A DNA stretch of 64,000 nucleotides from an uncultured Bacteroidia bacterium (GCA_902800965.1 CADCGK010000011.1:1-64000); one strand, 5' to 3'; counted from the stretch's first letter, positions 1 through 9,500 are shown. Numbers and translations: made by a program. Notes: a model not told the origin generated them from the sequence alone.

Positions 1-31
1 TTCACAATAGTCGCATCTAAACAAAAATACT

Positions 32-39
32 TATCTTTG
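32..39 (+). promoter_or_regulatory. -7 promoter box of the T9SS cargo gene
   Basis: TATCTTTG matches the Bacteroidota -7 consensus TAnnTTTG. It lies 19 bases before the ATG at 59. Confidence 0.6.
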
Positions 40-58
40 CCCCTAAAATACCAATCCG

Positions 59-1303
59 ATGAAAATGAAAAAGACCATACTCCTTGCCCTGCTATCGCTT
101 TTCGCGATAAACCTTGCCCAAGCACAGATCAAGCACACTACTATGCTTGAAACGACTCGTGACACGCTCTACCCTGAAATTATCGTAGAATGGGATGGGG
201 ATACAACACATTTTTCACATCCCCGATACCCTGAAAATGGATGTGTTTGTGTAGTATGGCACTACTTTTCACTGTCAAAAACGTATTCCCAATACCTTTG
301 GGAAGTAGATGAACACTTTCTCCCTATAGGAGGAAATCTTAATGATCCATCGATATATGCTGAATTCCACACTTCCGGTTACCTAAAGGTAACCGTCTGG
401 GACTCTATCGGCAACTCCGGCACCGACTCCATCTGGTTCAACATCAAAGACTGGATTGAGCCTATGCCAGACTTTACCATGGAGTTAGACTCCACAAACC
501 ACGCAGTATTCAGTGGTACTGCTACAAGTGACCATCGTGCATTCTCCTATTACAGGTCTCTTGACACTCTATCATGGCCACAAGGAGGTGAACACCATGA
601 TTTAAGGCCTGGATACTGGAGTATTCGTGATAATGATGCTTGGTTTACGAGTGATTCTATCTGGAATTACAAACTCATTTTGATTGATTCCTGTGGATAC
701 TACTACGAACAAGAAATGGTCCCTGGCATGGTCATGGGCACCCAGCCCGCGCCTGGTGGCGGCTGGTACCTGACGATGAAGAGCGTGATGCAGTCGAACA
801 AGAAAGAGTTGGAGGGCCGCGACGGGGAGGAATACGTGTATGCCTTGTACACGGTGGACCATGAGGGTGTGCGGCATCCCTTCGAGGTTGACGGTGAGCA
901 GGTGGTGCTGCCGACCTCGACGCAGGCGTACCTGCTGCCGGGCCGGCATCCCGACGCCTATTACCAAGGTGGCATCGGAAAGCTGACAGCCGGCAAGGAC
1001 GGCGGGATGGAGGTCATGTCGTACTCGAACAAGGTGGAGAACCCCTTGCCCGACCTGGACGATGTGGGCGACCTAAACGGCGACGGCACCAACGCCACTG
1101 GCCTCAAGGTGTGGCCGAACCCGACCAACGGGACCTTCACGGTGGAGGGCGAAGGCCGACTGAAGGTTTTCAACCTGCTGGGCCAGGTTGTTATCGACCG
1201 CGACATGGACGGCAAGACTACACTGACGCTGCCATCAGGTATGTATCTGGTCCGACTAGTCAATGGAACGACCAACGAGACACGGAAAGTGGTGGTGGAA
1301 TAA
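59..1303 (+). CDS. T9SS-exported protein with C-terminal sorting domain
   Basis: A 414-residue exported protein of unknown function. It opens with a Sec signal peptide (charged MKMKK, a hydrophobic core, cleavage near AQAQ). It ends in a type A T9SS sorting domain: the motif WPNPTNGTFTV near residue 350, NLLGQ, then a short basic end RKVVVE. Such domains direct export through the outer membrane and surface attachment or release by PorU. The middle has no domain I recognise; it has Asp/Ser/Trp-rich, beta-sandwich-like character. Base composition changes sharply near position 715: the first two thirds are AT-richer and the last third is very GC-rich, as if the C-terminal module was joined from another source. 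It converges on gap, with a shared hairpin between them. Confidence 0.8.
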   Translation: MKMKKTILLALLSLFAINLAQAQIKHTTMLETTRDTLYPEIIVEWDGDTTHFSHPRYPENGCVCVVWHYFSLSKTYSQYLWEVDEHFLPIGGNLNDPSIYAEFHTSGYLKVTVWDSIGNSGTDSIWFNIKDWIEPMPDFTMELDSTNHAVFSGTATSDHRAFSYYRSLDTLSWPQGGEHHDLRPGYWSIRDNDAWFTSDSIWNYKLILIDSCGYYYEQEMVPGMVMGTQPAPGGGWYLTMKSVMQSNKKELEGRDGEEYVYALYTVDHEGVRHPFEVDGEQVVLPTSTQAYLLPGRHPDAYYQGGIGKLTAGKDGGMEVMSYSNKVENPLPDLDDVGDLNGDGTNATGLKVWPNPTNGTFTVEGEGRLKVFNLLGQVVIDRDMDGKTTLTLPSGMYLVRLVNGTTNETRKVVVE

Positions 1304-1336
1304 AAAAAGAAGCCAGAATCCCTTCTGACTTCTTTC
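1302..1336. terminator. Bidirectional hairpin between convergent genes
   Basis: An 11-bp stem (1308-1318 with 1323-1333, one mismatch) has a 4-base loop. It has an A-run on the left and a T-rich tract on the right, so it could serve both the upstream plus-strand gene and gap. The right arm is built from the 7-bp repeat units. Confidence 0.5.
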
Positions 1337-1354
1337 TTCTGTCTTCTGACTTCT
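1327..1354. repeat. Heptamer array, 4 units (GACTTCT type)
   Basis: Units are GACTTCT, TTCTTCT, GTCTTCT and GACTTCT, in exact 7-bp register. It lies between the convergent stop codons and contributes to the terminator hairpin. Confidence 0.8.
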
Positions 1355-1359
1355 TAAAA

Positions 1360-2367
1360 TCAGTACTTCATCATCTCGATGAGATCGACCATTCTGTTGG
1401 AATAACCCCATTCGTTGTCGTACCACGACATGATCTTCACCATCTTGCCCATCACCATGGTGCTTTGGGCATCGAAGATGCTGCTGTGTGGGTTGTGGAT
1501 GACGTCGCAGCTGACGATCGGGTCCTCAGTGTATTCGAGCACGCCTTTCATCGGGCCTTCAGCGGCTTCCTTCATGGCAGCGTTGATCTCCTCCTTGGTG
1601 GCTTCGGTCTTCAGCGTGCAGACGAGGTCAACGAGTGAACCGGTGGGCGTAGGAACGCGGACAGCGATGCCGTCGAGCTTGCCGTTAAGGTCGGGGATGA
1701 CGATGCCCACTGCTTTGGCGGCGCCAGTGGTGGTCGGAATCTGTGACATGGCGGCGCTACGGGCACGGCGCAAGTCGCTGTGCGGACCGTCGAGGATCAC
1801 CTGGTCGTTGGTGTAGCTGTGGATGGTGGTAATGTAACCCTGCTCGATGCCGAAGCGGTCGTTCAACACCTTGGCAACAGGAGCCAGGCAGTTGGTGGTG
1901 CAGGAGGCGTTGGAGACGCATTCGATGTCGTCGGTGAGCTCGTGGTTGTTCACGCCGACCACGATGGTGGCGTCGATAGCATCCTTCGAAGGAGCGGAGA
2001 GGATGACCTTCTTGGCGCCGTTCTTCAGGTGGTCGCCATAGCCGCCCTTGCTGCTTTCCTTGGAGCGGAACACACCGGTGGACTCAACCACCACGTCAGG
2101 GGTCTTGCCCCACTTGATGTTCAGCGGGGAACGCTCAGCCGTGACAGGGATACGCTGCCCGTTGACGATCAGCGCAGTCTCGTCATATTCCACCGTGCCG
2201 GGGAACTTGCCCTGGGTGGAGTCGTATTTCAACAGGTGGGCCAGCACCTTGGTGCTTGTCAGGTCGTTGACGCCCACGATTTCAAGATTCGGACGTTCGC
2301 AGATGATGCGGAACACGTTGCGGCCAATACGGCCGAAACCATTGATACCAACTTTAATCTTTTCCAT
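1360..2367 (-). CDS. gap: Glyceraldehyde-3-phosphate dehydrogenase
   Basis: This is type I GAPDH, the NAD(P)-dependent oxidation and phosphorylation of glyceraldehyde-3-phosphate in glycolysis and gluconeogenesis. The 335-residue product has the N-terminal Rossmann motif INGFGRIGRN, the catalytic signature ASCTTNC with the active-site Cys, and the C-terminal WYDNEWGYSNR motif. I chose the ATG at 2367 (MEKIKVGINGFG): the 36 codons upstream of it have no family match and run through the promoter box at 2410-2417. Length is normal for the family. It is divergent from the dikinase-like gene and appears to be a single-gene unit. Confidence 0.97.
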   Translation of the reverse strand: MEKIKVGINGFGRIGRNVFRIICERPNLEIVGVNDLTSTKVLAHLLKYDSTQGKFPGTVEYDETALIVNGQRIPVTAERSPLNIKWGKTPDVVVESTGVFRSKESSKGGYGDHLKNGAKKVILSAPSKDAIDATIVVGVNNHELTDDIECVSNASCTTNCLAPVAKVLNDRFGIEQGYITTIHSYTNDQVILDGPHSDLRRARSAAMSQIPTTTGAAKAVGIVIPDLNGKLDGIAVRVPTPTGSLVDLVCTLKTEATKEEINAAMKEAAEGPMKGVLEYTEDPIVSCDVIHNPHSSIFDAQSTMVMGKMVKIMSWYDNEWGYSNRMVDLIEMMKY

Positions 2368-2409
2368 TTTGTTATGATTGTTTGATGATTTTGTTTTGAC
2401 TACAAACTG

Positions 2410-2417
2410 CAAAAATA
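2410..2417 (-). promoter_or_regulatory. -7 promoter box of gap
   Basis: CAAAAATA on the plus strand reads TATTTTTG on the minus strand, matching TAnnTTTG, about 43 bases before the gap ATG. It supports the shorter gap start. Confidence 0.6.
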
Positions 2418-2450
2418 CGATTTCTGCTCGAAACTTCGGCTGTTTTTCCA

Positions 2451-2458
2451 TATTTTTG
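2451..2458 (+). promoter_or_regulatory. -7 promoter box of the dikinase-like gene
   Basis: TATTTTTG lies 19 bases before the ATG at 2478. It forms a divergent pair with the gap promoter, with the two boxes 33 bases apart. Confidence 0.6.
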
Positions 2459-2477
2459 CACAAACATTCTTTCAATC

Positions 2478-5400
2478 ATGTCCGAACCCTTCAAATCCCA
2501 GGCTCTTGAAGCCAACCTGGAACAAACCAGATACAAAGACATCTTCATCCCCGACGAGCATCAGCAGTTCATCAACCTGTCAACCAAATACTTTGGCATC
2601 AACAAAAGAGCCAAGGATTGCATCACCGAATACCATCACCCCCTGTCGAACCACACCTTCGTTGTTGAAGAACTGCGTAAGATTCTCATGGACGACTTCT
2701 GGTTTTACACCCGCGACGATGTGCCTGCCGATGCCTATCTCGTCCCCCTGGAGATGATGCGGAGCCTGCTTAGGCCGGATGTCCCGAAAAAACTGAGACT
2801 TAGCATTGTCAATACGCTGTTGGAGTTTGTATCTGTGGAAGACAGAAGACAGAAGACAGGAGACAGAATCATTGATGCGGTTTTCGACATCCTCAACGAG
2901 CGCTTCGACGCTAACCGCGACTGCTACATCCTGGCTTCAAAATACGCCATCCGCTATCTCGACAAGCTGGCCTGTGATGAGCACTACGGCGCAAAGGCCC
3001 AGGGCCTGGTAAGGATGATCCTGAAAGAGACGTACCGCTATTGGCGCGACACCACCATGGTGGAAAAATGGCTTGACGACAAGGCATCACTGGTGGAACC
3101 ACTTGAAGCGCAAGCCATCAGGGATTCCATCGGACAACCGTATTTCGACATGCTGAATGCCGACCTCGAGGCTGCCGACACTTGGGAGAAGCTGTCGTCC
3201 CTTCCCATCTATGACCAGATTGCCGCCCGTTTCACCAAGTCGGAAGAGGCATTCCCGCATTTCATCACGAAGTTCCATTATGTGTTCTATCTGCTGCATC
3301 TTCCCGGCATGGAAAGCCAGCGCGAACGCCTCATCTGGAACATGAACAAGATGCTCCGCGAGGCTGTTGACGAGATGGAGCAAGACCAGATCATGCCTTT
3401 CATCGATACCATCTTCGACCTGGCTCAAGAGCTGAGGAAAGACTACATGTCGGCGGTCCTCGACTTCCAGCTGACCTTGGGTTTGAAGATCATCGACATC
3501 GACCAGACGGAACAGAAGGAGATCGTCAACTACTTTGAGAAAAAGCTCATCAACTTCGGTTTCGTCACGCCAGGCAAGGTCTTCGTGGATGAAGACTGGC
3601 AACTGTCGGTCGATGAGAACCACATCAAGAACATCCGCGTGTGGCTGGAGCTCATCGAGCATTCCAAGTTCCCCATGGAGAAGCTGCTGTCTTCATTGAT
3701 CGTCAACCTGAAGCTGGGCGGCATCTTCCTCAGCGACACCGACCTCTTCCAGCGCGAGATCACCAAGATCCTCAACTCGAACATCAGCCCATACTATAAA
3801 AAGGTAAAGCAGCTTACCCGCATCTTCCCAGTGTATTTCAACGAGATCGGAGCAGAAGGCGAGATCCGTAATGTCACCACCAACATGGACGAGATCTCTG
3901 GGCGCGAGGACAAGCTGGTGCACTTCCTCCGCAAGCAGGTGCATACCGAGAGCAACAATACCCTCATCGGCCTCACACTCAGCGTGTTCAAGTTCTGGAG
4001 CGACGGCATCAAAGAAAACCTCAGATCGATTCTCCCGAACAATGTGTATGACAGCATCGATGTTCACAGCCAATGGTTTACCTACGTGCATGACATCACC
4101 GTCATGATGAGCGAGACCAGCTGCCTCGATCCCGAGGACCTGCTCATGCTCTCGCGCGACGACTTCGACAAACTCATCGTCCGAGCCGTGGAGAAGCTGG
4201 GCATCGACCAAGCGATCGGCGACCGCGAGCATGCCCGTTTGATGGATATCAAGGACCTGTATGCTTTCCTCAGGGAGAAGTATTCCTTTGAGAGTGTCAA
4301 TATCTTCAGCTCGTTGCGGAGCTATCCTTTCCTTGCCGACAAGGACATCGACGAATTCGAGAAAGCCTATAAAAACAAGGAGGTTGGCAAGTCGCTGAAG
4401 CTTATCTATGCTTTCATGGAGAAGCTTAAATCGGTGATTTTCAACCCCGAGGAGAGTGAAGGATGGGAGAATATCTACCACAAACGCCATATCGCCATCG
4501 GCATCCCTTCGATGTATGGCACCTACCGCGAGAACAAATTCGAGGCCATGGGCCTGACGTTCCGCTTGGAGCGCGTTGCCACCCAGTTGATGGAACAGGT
4601 GGTGCAGAGCATCAACCTGGAATATATCTCCGCCCGCACGTTGGAGGTGATCTACGACATCCTCGAATACTTCCGCGAAGGTCTTGAACTCGACGGCATC
4701 ACCAACCAAGGACTCAACTCGAAGCTCAAGATGCTCAAGTACTCGTTGACTTCCCGAAGCTTCTCCTTTGACCAATACATCAACATCTTCCAGTTTATCT
4801 CCGAAGACATCAAACGCATTGTCATCAGCTACTTCCTCAAGTCGTACGAATATCCGTTGAAGGTCATCGTGCCGCAGCTCTTCGATCCCGAGGGCAAGCT
4901 CGACGAACGTGAGACCGCCGCTTTGGTCAGCCGCAAGTCCGAGGAGTTCCACCGCGACCTGCTTTCCGATGCCTTCCTGATGCAGCCTTTGGACAACTTC
5001 ATCGCCCGCATCCTCAAGTCGTTGCGTGGCATGGCCGCTGACCTCGACCAGAAGCTGATTAACGACATCATGACCTACAACTCAGAGATGCTCATCAGCC
5101 CCTTCTGGGAGGCCACGCCAAAGATGGACAACCAGGTGTTTATCGGCAACAAGGCCTATCACTTGAAGAACCTCTATCTGAACGGCTTGCCTGTGCCTCC
5201 AGGTTTCGTCATCACCACCGAGACTTTCCGCCGCAACGACACCATCAATACGATTCCCGAACTGCGTTCCGAGATTCACGGTATGATCCGTCGTTTCATT
5301 GACGGGTTGGAAGGCATCACCAAGAAGCGTTTCGGCGACCCATCCAATCCTTTGCTGCTCTCGGTGCGTTCGGGTACGGCCATCTCGATGCCTGGCGCCA

Positions 5401-6617
5401 TGGACACCCTGCTCAACGTCGGTCTGAACGACGAGATTGCCGAGGCAGTGGCTCAGGATCCCGAAAGGGCATGGGTCTTATGGGATTCCTACCGCCGTCT
5501 GATTCAGAGCTGGGGTATGGCCAAAGGCATCGAACGCGATGTGTTTGACGATGAGATCAATGCCTACAAGCAGCAGACCGGCGTGGTGATGAAAGCCGAC
5601 TTCACGTCAGGACAAATGAAGGAGATCGCCATGTCTTACAAACGCATCCTGTCAGACCACGGCGTGATCTTCGAGCATGACTCGTTCAAGCAACTTATCG
5701 AGTGCGTCAACATGGTCATCGATTCGTGGAACTCAGAGCGTGCGCTGGCCTACCGCCGTCATCTCGGCATCTCCGAGAACTGGGGTACCGCTGTCATCGT
5801 CCAGCAGATGATCTTCGGCAACCGCAGCGCCGCTTCTGGCACGGGCGTGGTGTTCACCCAGAACCCCAACCGCGAACGTCCCGGCGTGCACCTCTACGGC
5901 GACTTCACCCTGCGCAGTCAGGGCGAGGACATCGTGGGTGGCCTCGTGAAGCCGTTGCCGATAGGGGAGACCCAACGCAAGGCTGCCGGCCTCGAAGGCC
6001 CTTCCATGCAGACGTTGCTGCCCGACATGTACAAGAAGATTTATAACACGGCCGTGAAGCTCACCGAAGAGCTGGGCTATAGCCCTCAGGAGATCGAGTT
6101 TACTTTCGAAAGCGATAACCCTGACGATTTCTATATCCTGCAGACCCGTGACCAAGACCTCAAGACAGTGGACAGTGGTCAGTCGGCAGTTAACAGTTCC
6201 TTTGTCTTCGAGAAGCCTGAGCAACGGCTGCAGCTTTCCGTGGGTCGAGGCATGGGTATCGGTGGAGGTGCCATGAATGGCTTGGCCGCCTTCAACGCAC
6301 GGCAGATCCAGGAGCTGCGTGAGCAACATCCCGACGACAACGTCATCTTGGTCCGCCCTGACACCGTGCCTGACGACATCGGCATGATCTTCGACTGCGA
6401 CGGCCTGCTTACTGCCCGCGGCGGTGCCACCTCCCATGCGGCAGTCACAGCCGTACGCCTGGGTAAGGTCTGCGTGGTCAGCTGCGACGGCCTCGACGTG
6501 GATGTGGACGATGAATTCGGCGCCATCAACGGACATCCACTCCATCAGGGCGACAAGATCGCCATCGACGGTAACCTCGGATTGGTTTATCTTGGACATC
6601 ATACAACGGAATCATAA
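2478..6617 (+). CDS. PEP-synthase/PPDK-like dikinase lacking the pyruvate barrel
   Basis: A 1379-residue protein. Residues about 1-870 match no domain I can name and look largely helical. From about residue 875 comes a PPDK/PEP-synthase-type ATP-grasp domain: GNKAYHLKNL near 890, the LSVRSG and SMPGAMDTLLNVGLND motifs, GTGVVFTQNPNRE, and EIEFTFE before an ILQTRDQD end. The last ~130 residues are a phosphohistidine swivel domain with the motif GGATSHAA; His1320 is the expected phospho-acceptor. The C-terminal TIM barrel that binds pyruvate in true PPDK and PEP synthase is absent, so the second substrate is unknown; it may be selected by the large N-terminal region. The gene carries two in-frame heptamer arrays (2838-2865 and 6166-6200), the second in the linker before the swivel domain. 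It should not be annotated simply as ppdK. Confidence 0.8.
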   Translation: MSEPFKSQALEANLEQTRYKDIFIPDEHQQFINLSTKYFGINKRAKDCITEYHHPLSNHTFVVEELRKILMDDFWFYTRDDVPADAYLVPLEMMRSLLRPDVPKKLRLSIVNTLLEFVSVEDRRQKTGDRIIDAVFDILNERFDANRDCYILASKYAIRYLDKLACDEHYGAKAQGLVRMILKETYRYWRDTTMVEKWLDDKASLVEPLEAQAIRDSIGQPYFDMLNADLEAADTWEKLSSLPIYDQIAARFTKSEEAFPHFITKFHYVFYLLHLPGMESQRERLIWNMNKMLREAVDEMEQDQIMPFIDTIFDLAQELRKDYMSAVLDFQLTLGLKIIDIDQTEQKEIVNYFEKKLINFGFVTPGKVFVDEDWQLSVDENHIKNIRVWLELIEHSKFPMEKLLSSLIVNLKLGGIFLSDTDLFQREITKILNSNISPYYKKVKQLTRIFPVYFNEIGAEGEIRNVTTNMDEISGREDKLVHFLRKQVHTESNNTLIGLTLSVFKFWSDGIKENLRSILPNNVYDSIDVHSQWFTYVHDITVMMSETSCLDPEDLLMLSRDDFDKLIVRAVEKLGIDQAIGDREHARLMDIKDLYAFLREKYSFESVNIFSSLRSYPFLADKDIDEFEKAYKNKEVGKSLKLIYAFMEKLKSVIFNPEESEGWENIYHKRHIAIGIPSMYGTYRENKFEAMGLTFRLERVATQLMEQVVQSINLEYISARTLEVIYDILEYFREGLELDGITNQGLNSKLKMLKYSLTSRSFSFDQYINIFQFISEDIKRIVISYFLKSYEYPLKVIVPQLFDPEGKLDERETAALVSRKSEEFHRDLLSDAFLMQPLDNFIARILKSLRGMAADLDQKLINDIMTYNSEMLISPFWEATPKMDNQVFIGNKAYHLKNLYLNGLPVPPGFVITTETFRRNDTINTIPELRSEIHGMIRRFIDGLEGITKKRFGDPSNPLLLSVRSGTAISMPGAMDTLLNVGLNDEIAEAVAQDPERAWVLWDSYRRLIQSWGMAKGIERDVFDDEINAYKQQTGVVMKADFTSGQMKEIAMSYKRILSDHGVIFEHDSFKQLIECVNMVIDSWNSERALAYRRHLGISENWGTAVIVQQMIFGNRSAASGTGVVFTQNPNRERPGVHLYGDFTLRSQGEDIVGGLVKPLPIGETQRKAAGLEGPSMQTLLPDMYKKIYNTAVKLTEELGYSPQEIEFTFESDNPDDFYILQTRDQDLKTVDSGQSAVNSSFVFEKPEQRLQLSVGRGMGIGGGAMNGLAAFNARQIQELREQHPDDNVILVRPDTVPDDIGMIFDCDGLLTARGGATSHAAVTAVRLGKVCVVSCDGLDVDVDDEFGAINGHPLHQGDKIAIDGNLGLVYLGHHTTES
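2838..2865. repeat. Heptamer array inside coding sequence, 4 units (GAAGACA)
   Basis: GAAGACA occurs three times and GGAGACA once, in perfect 7-bp register inside the dikinase-like gene. It encodes a charged stretch EDRRQKTGD. The unit is not a multiple of 3, so each copy is read in a different frame. Confidence 0.85.
6166..6200. repeat. Heptamer array inside coding sequence, 5 units (CAGTNNN)
   Basis: Units are CAGTGGA, CAGTGGT, CAGTCGG, CAGTTAA and CAGTTCC. It encodes the Ser/Val-rich linker VDSGQSAVNSS between the ATP-grasp and phosphohistidine domains of the dikinase-like protein. Confidence 0.85.
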
Positions 6618-6623
6618 AAAACG

Positions 6624-6631
6624 TATCTTTG
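6624..6631 (+). promoter_or_regulatory. -7 promoter box of the lipoprotein gene
   Basis: TATCTTTG lies 25 bases before the ATG at 6657 and just after the dikinase-like stop codon. Confidence 0.6.
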
Positions 6632-6656
6632 TGCAATCTTATAAACATACGATATC

Positions 6657-7673
6657 ATGAAAAAACTCCATTTCCTGATTGTTGCTGCCTTGGCAGTCTT
6701 GATTGCTGGCTGCGCACAAAACAACAACAAACCGGCTGAACCAAACAAACCAGCTGAGCAAAGCACGCTCGCTGAAAAGTACGGTCTTTTCTACATTGAA
6801 GAAGGGGATCTCTGGCTCTATGATCTTGATACGCATTGCGCGGATCGCTATAACAACGAGACCGATAGCATCGTCCGTGCCGTGCTTGCCAAAAACAACG
6901 TGCTCTATTACAGCGTCGCCAAAGACGGCGAACTGCTGCTGCGTTGCCTCGACCTGAACGACACCAATCCCATGCCCGAACAGCTGGCCGACTGGGACGT
7001 GCCGGTAGAAGGAAGGACGGAACTGGACGGCTTCGGCGCCATGTACCTCAACCATGAGGAGACCCAAGTCGCCTTAGAACGTGATGTGAGATGGTTTGCC
7101 GGCCTGTTCTACAACCTCGCCGTCTATGACATCGCCTCGAAAACGGTCACAGTCCAAGAACTATACAAAGCCGTGATGGATGGGGATGAATTCGTCACCT
7201 TCGAGGATCAATCCGACAATAGCGACTTCGACCGCTGGGGACCTGAAAGCGTCTCCTCTGACCCGATGGGCAACCTTCTTGAAAACGTGGACAACGATAT
7301 CTATTATGTTGGCGACGGTCAAAGGGTCTGCCTGACCGACCAGATTGACATGGAAAATTACGCTGACATCGGGTTGGGAAAAGAAGATTTTGATGTGGAT
7401 GCCTCAGTGGATCCCACGCACAAAAGAGCGTTGATAGGATACAATGTCGGGCTGGGCGACGGTACCATAGGCTTTTACGTCTTGTCGAGCATAGATGGCA
7501 AGCAGCAGAAAGAGCTTGAGGGTTCAGACTATGAGACCAGCAATCCGACCTGGCTTCCCGACGGATCGCTGCTCTATGTAGGCTACGATGACGGAGCATG
7601 CCTCTTCCTGCTGGATCTTGATGGGAACATCCGAAAGATCGCCGAATCCGAGATCTACAGTGTGCTGCATTAA
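6657..7673 (+). CDS. Lipoprotein with possible beta-propeller fold
   Basis: A 338-residue lipoprotein. The signal peptide ends in the lipobox LIAGC (Cys at about residue 19), followed by an Asn/Lys/Pro-rich tether. The body has repeated strands of the kind GLFYIEEGDLWLYDLDT, VYYVGDGQRVCL and PDGSLLYVGYDDG, which resemble propeller blades of the TolB/DUF5050 type. I see no catalytic motif and cannot assign a function. It is a single gene with its own -7 box, located between the dikinase-like gene and lepA. Confidence 0.7.
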   Translation: MKKLHFLIVAALAVLIAGCAQNNNKPAEPNKPAEQSTLAEKYGLFYIEEGDLWLYDLDTHCADRYNNETDSIVRAVLAKNNVLYYSVAKDGELLLRCLDLNDTNPMPEQLADWDVPVEGRTELDGFGAMYLNHEETQVALERDVRWFAGLFYNLAVYDIASKTVTVQELYKAVMDGDEFVTFEDQSDNSDFDRWGPESVSSDPMGNLLENVDNDIYYVGDGQRVCLTDQIDMENYADIGLGKEDFDVDASVDPTHKRALIGYNVGLGDGTIGFYVLSSIDGKQQKELEGSDYETSNPTWLPDGSLLYVGYDDGACLFLLDLDGNIRKIAESEIYSVLH

Positions 7674-7683
7674 GATATTTTCG

Positions 7684-7691
7684 TATCTTTG
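7684..7691 (+). promoter_or_regulatory. -7 promoter box of lepA, nearly leaderless
   Basis: TATCTTTG ends only 6 bases before the ATG at 7698. Transcription would then begin at or just before the start codon. Confidence 0.6.
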
Positions 7692-7697
7692 CGCCCC

Positions 7698-9485
7698 ATG
7701 AAGAACATCCGGAATTTCTGCATCATCGCCCATATCGACCACGGCAAATCGACCTTGGCCGACCGTCTTCTTGAACTCACCAAGACCGTCAGCGAGAAGG
7801 AACTCGTTGACCAGGTGCTCGACGACATGGATCTCGAGCGTGAGCGCGGCATCACCATCAAGAGCCACGCCATCCAGATGAAGTATGAGTACCAAGGTGA
7901 GGTCTATACCTTGAACCTTATAGACACCCCTGGCCACGTGGACTTCTCCTACGAGGTCTCCCGTTCCATCGCCGCTTGCGAGGGTGCCCTCCTTGTGGTG
8001 GACGCCACCCAGGGCATCCAAGCCCAGACCATCTCCAACCTTTACATGGCCCTGGAACACGACCTTGAGATCATCCCTGTGATGAACAAGATCGACATGG
8101 ATAGCGCCATGGTGGATGTGGTGGAAGACCAGATCGTCGATATGTTGGGATGCGACCCCTCGGAAATCCTGCGGGTGAGTGCCCGTACCGGCGAAGGCGT
8201 CCCCGCCATCCTTGACGCCATCGTTGAGAAAATACCTGCGCCGAAAGGCGATCCCGAGGCGCCGCTGCAAGCTCTGATCTTCGACTCTGTGTTCAACTCC
8301 TATCGGGGCATCATCGCCTACTTCCGTGTCGTGAATGGCACCATGCACACCAACGACTTGGTGAAATTCTTCGCTACAGGCAAGGAGTACAATGCCGATG
8401 AAATAGGCGTGCTGCAGCTGCATCAGGTGCCCGTGAAGGAGCTTTCGGCAGGCAACGTGGGCTATATCATCTCGGGCATCAAGACCTCCAAGGAAGTCAA
8501 GGTGGGCGACACCATCACCCATGTGGAACGTCCCTGCGAGAAGCCTGTGGAAGGCTTTGAGAACGTCAAACCCATGTTGTTTGCTGGCATCTATCCGGTA
8601 GATGCCGACGACTATGAGGAGCTGCGCGCCTCTCTTGAGAAGCTGCAGCTGAACGATGCTTCACTTGTTTGGGAACCAGAGTCTTCAGCCGCTTTGGGCT
8701 TCGGATTCCGTTGCGGCTTCCTTGGGCTGCTGCACATGGAGATCGTTCAGGAACGTCTCGACCGCGAATTCGACATGGATGTGATCACTACCGTGCCCAA
8801 CGTTTCGTTCAAGTGCTTCAAGACGGACGGTGAGATGATCGAGGTGCACAACCCGAGCGGCTTGCCTGAGGTAACCAAGATCGACCATATTGAGGAACCC
8901 TATATCATCGCCCAGATCATCTCCAAGAACGAGTTCACGGGTCCCATCATGACCCTCTGCATCGACCGGCGTGGTGTCCTCAAGAACCAAGTCTATCTAT
9001 CTACCGATAGGGTGGAGCTGACCTTCCAGATGCCGCTGAGTGAGATTGTGTTTGACTTCTACGACAAGCTCAAGTCCATCTCCAAAGGCTATGCCTCATT
9101 CGACTACCACATCGCTGGCTATCAGGATGCCGACCTGGTGAAGCTCGACATCATGTTGAACGGCGAGTCCGTCGATGCCCTTTCCACCTTGATCCACCGT
9201 GGTCATGCCTACGACTTTGGCCGTCGCATGTGCGAGAAGCTCAAGGAGCTGATCCCAAGACACCAGTTCGACATCGCCATCCAGGCGGCTATTGGTGCCA
9301 AGATCATCGCCCGTGAGACGGTGCGTCAGGTGCGTAAGGACGTGACAGCCAAGTGTTATGGTGGTGACGTGTCACGTAAGCGCAAACTGCTTGAGAAGCA
9401 GAAGGCGGGTAAGAAGCGCATGCGCCAGATCGGTAACGTGGAAGTTCCTCAATCGGCTTTCCTTGCTGTTCTTAAACTTGATTAG
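7698..9485 (+). CDS. lepA: Elongation factor 4 (LepA)
   Basis: A 595-residue translational GTPase that acts on the ribosome during elongation and assembly. The G domain carries AHIDHGKST (G1), DTPGHVDF (G3) and NKIDM (G4). These are followed by EF-G-like domains II, III and V and the LepA-specific C-terminal domain with the conserved end [17 protein letters not shown] prefer the ATG at 7698; an in-frame TTG at 7689 lies inside the -7 box and adds only three residues. Family-typical length (about 600). Confidence 0.97.
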   Translation: MKNIRNFCIIAHIDHGKSTLADRLLELTKTVSEKELVDQVLDDMDLERERGITIKSHAIQMKYEYQGEVYTLNLIDTPGHVDFSYEVSRSIAACEGALLVVDATQGIQAQTISNLYMALEHDLEIIPVMNKIDMDSAMVDVVEDQIVDMLGCDPSEILRVSARTGEGVPAILDAIVEKIPAPKGDPEAPLQALIFDSVFNSYRGIIAYFRVVNGTMHTNDLVKFFATGKEYNADEIGVLQLHQVPVKELSAGNVGYIISGIKTSKEVKVGDTITHVERPCEKPVEGFENVKPMLFAGIYPVDADDYEELRASLEKLQLNDASLVWEPESSAALGFGFRCGFLGLLHMEIVQERLDREFDMDVITTVPNVSFKCFKTDGEMIEVHNPSGLPEVTKIDHIEEPYIIAQIISKNEFTGPIMTLCIDRRGVLKNQVYLSTDRVELTFQMPLSEIVFDFYDKLKSISKGYASFDYHIAGYQDADLVKLDIMLNGESVDALSTLIHRGHAYDFGRRMCEKLKELIPRHQFDIAIQAAIGAKIIARETVRQVRKDVTAKCYGGDVSRKRKLLEKQKAGKKRMRQIGNVEVPQSAFLAVLKLD

Positions 9486-9500
9486 GTTAACGCCGTTTCG

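Noticed and set aside
1327..1354. CRISPR-like repeats
   Set aside because: The period is only 7 bp with no spacers and no cas genes in the window; these are tandem microsatellites.
2368..2475. 36-codon N-terminal extension of gap
   Set aside because: It contains the gap -7 box and has no match to the GAPDH N-terminus, which starts at the chosen ATG.
3693..4952. Long open frame (419 codons) on the minus strand inside the dikinase-like gene
   Set aside because: It is a shadow of the GC-rich codon pattern of the plus-strand gene; its translation is Leu/Val/Asp-rich without family motifs and has no promoter box.
5733..6602. 289-codon minus-strand frame near the end of the dikinase-like gene
   Set aside because: It lies antisense to conserved catalytic motifs, and its composition is typical of a reverse-complement artefact.
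2478..6617. Annotation as standard pyruvate phosphate dikinase
   Set aside because: The C-terminal TIM barrel for PEP/pyruvate is absent and the N-terminal 870 residues do not match PPDK.
7524..8522. 332-codon minus-strand frame opposite lepA
   Set aside because: It overlaps the lepA start and G domain in antisense; no start signal or homology pattern.
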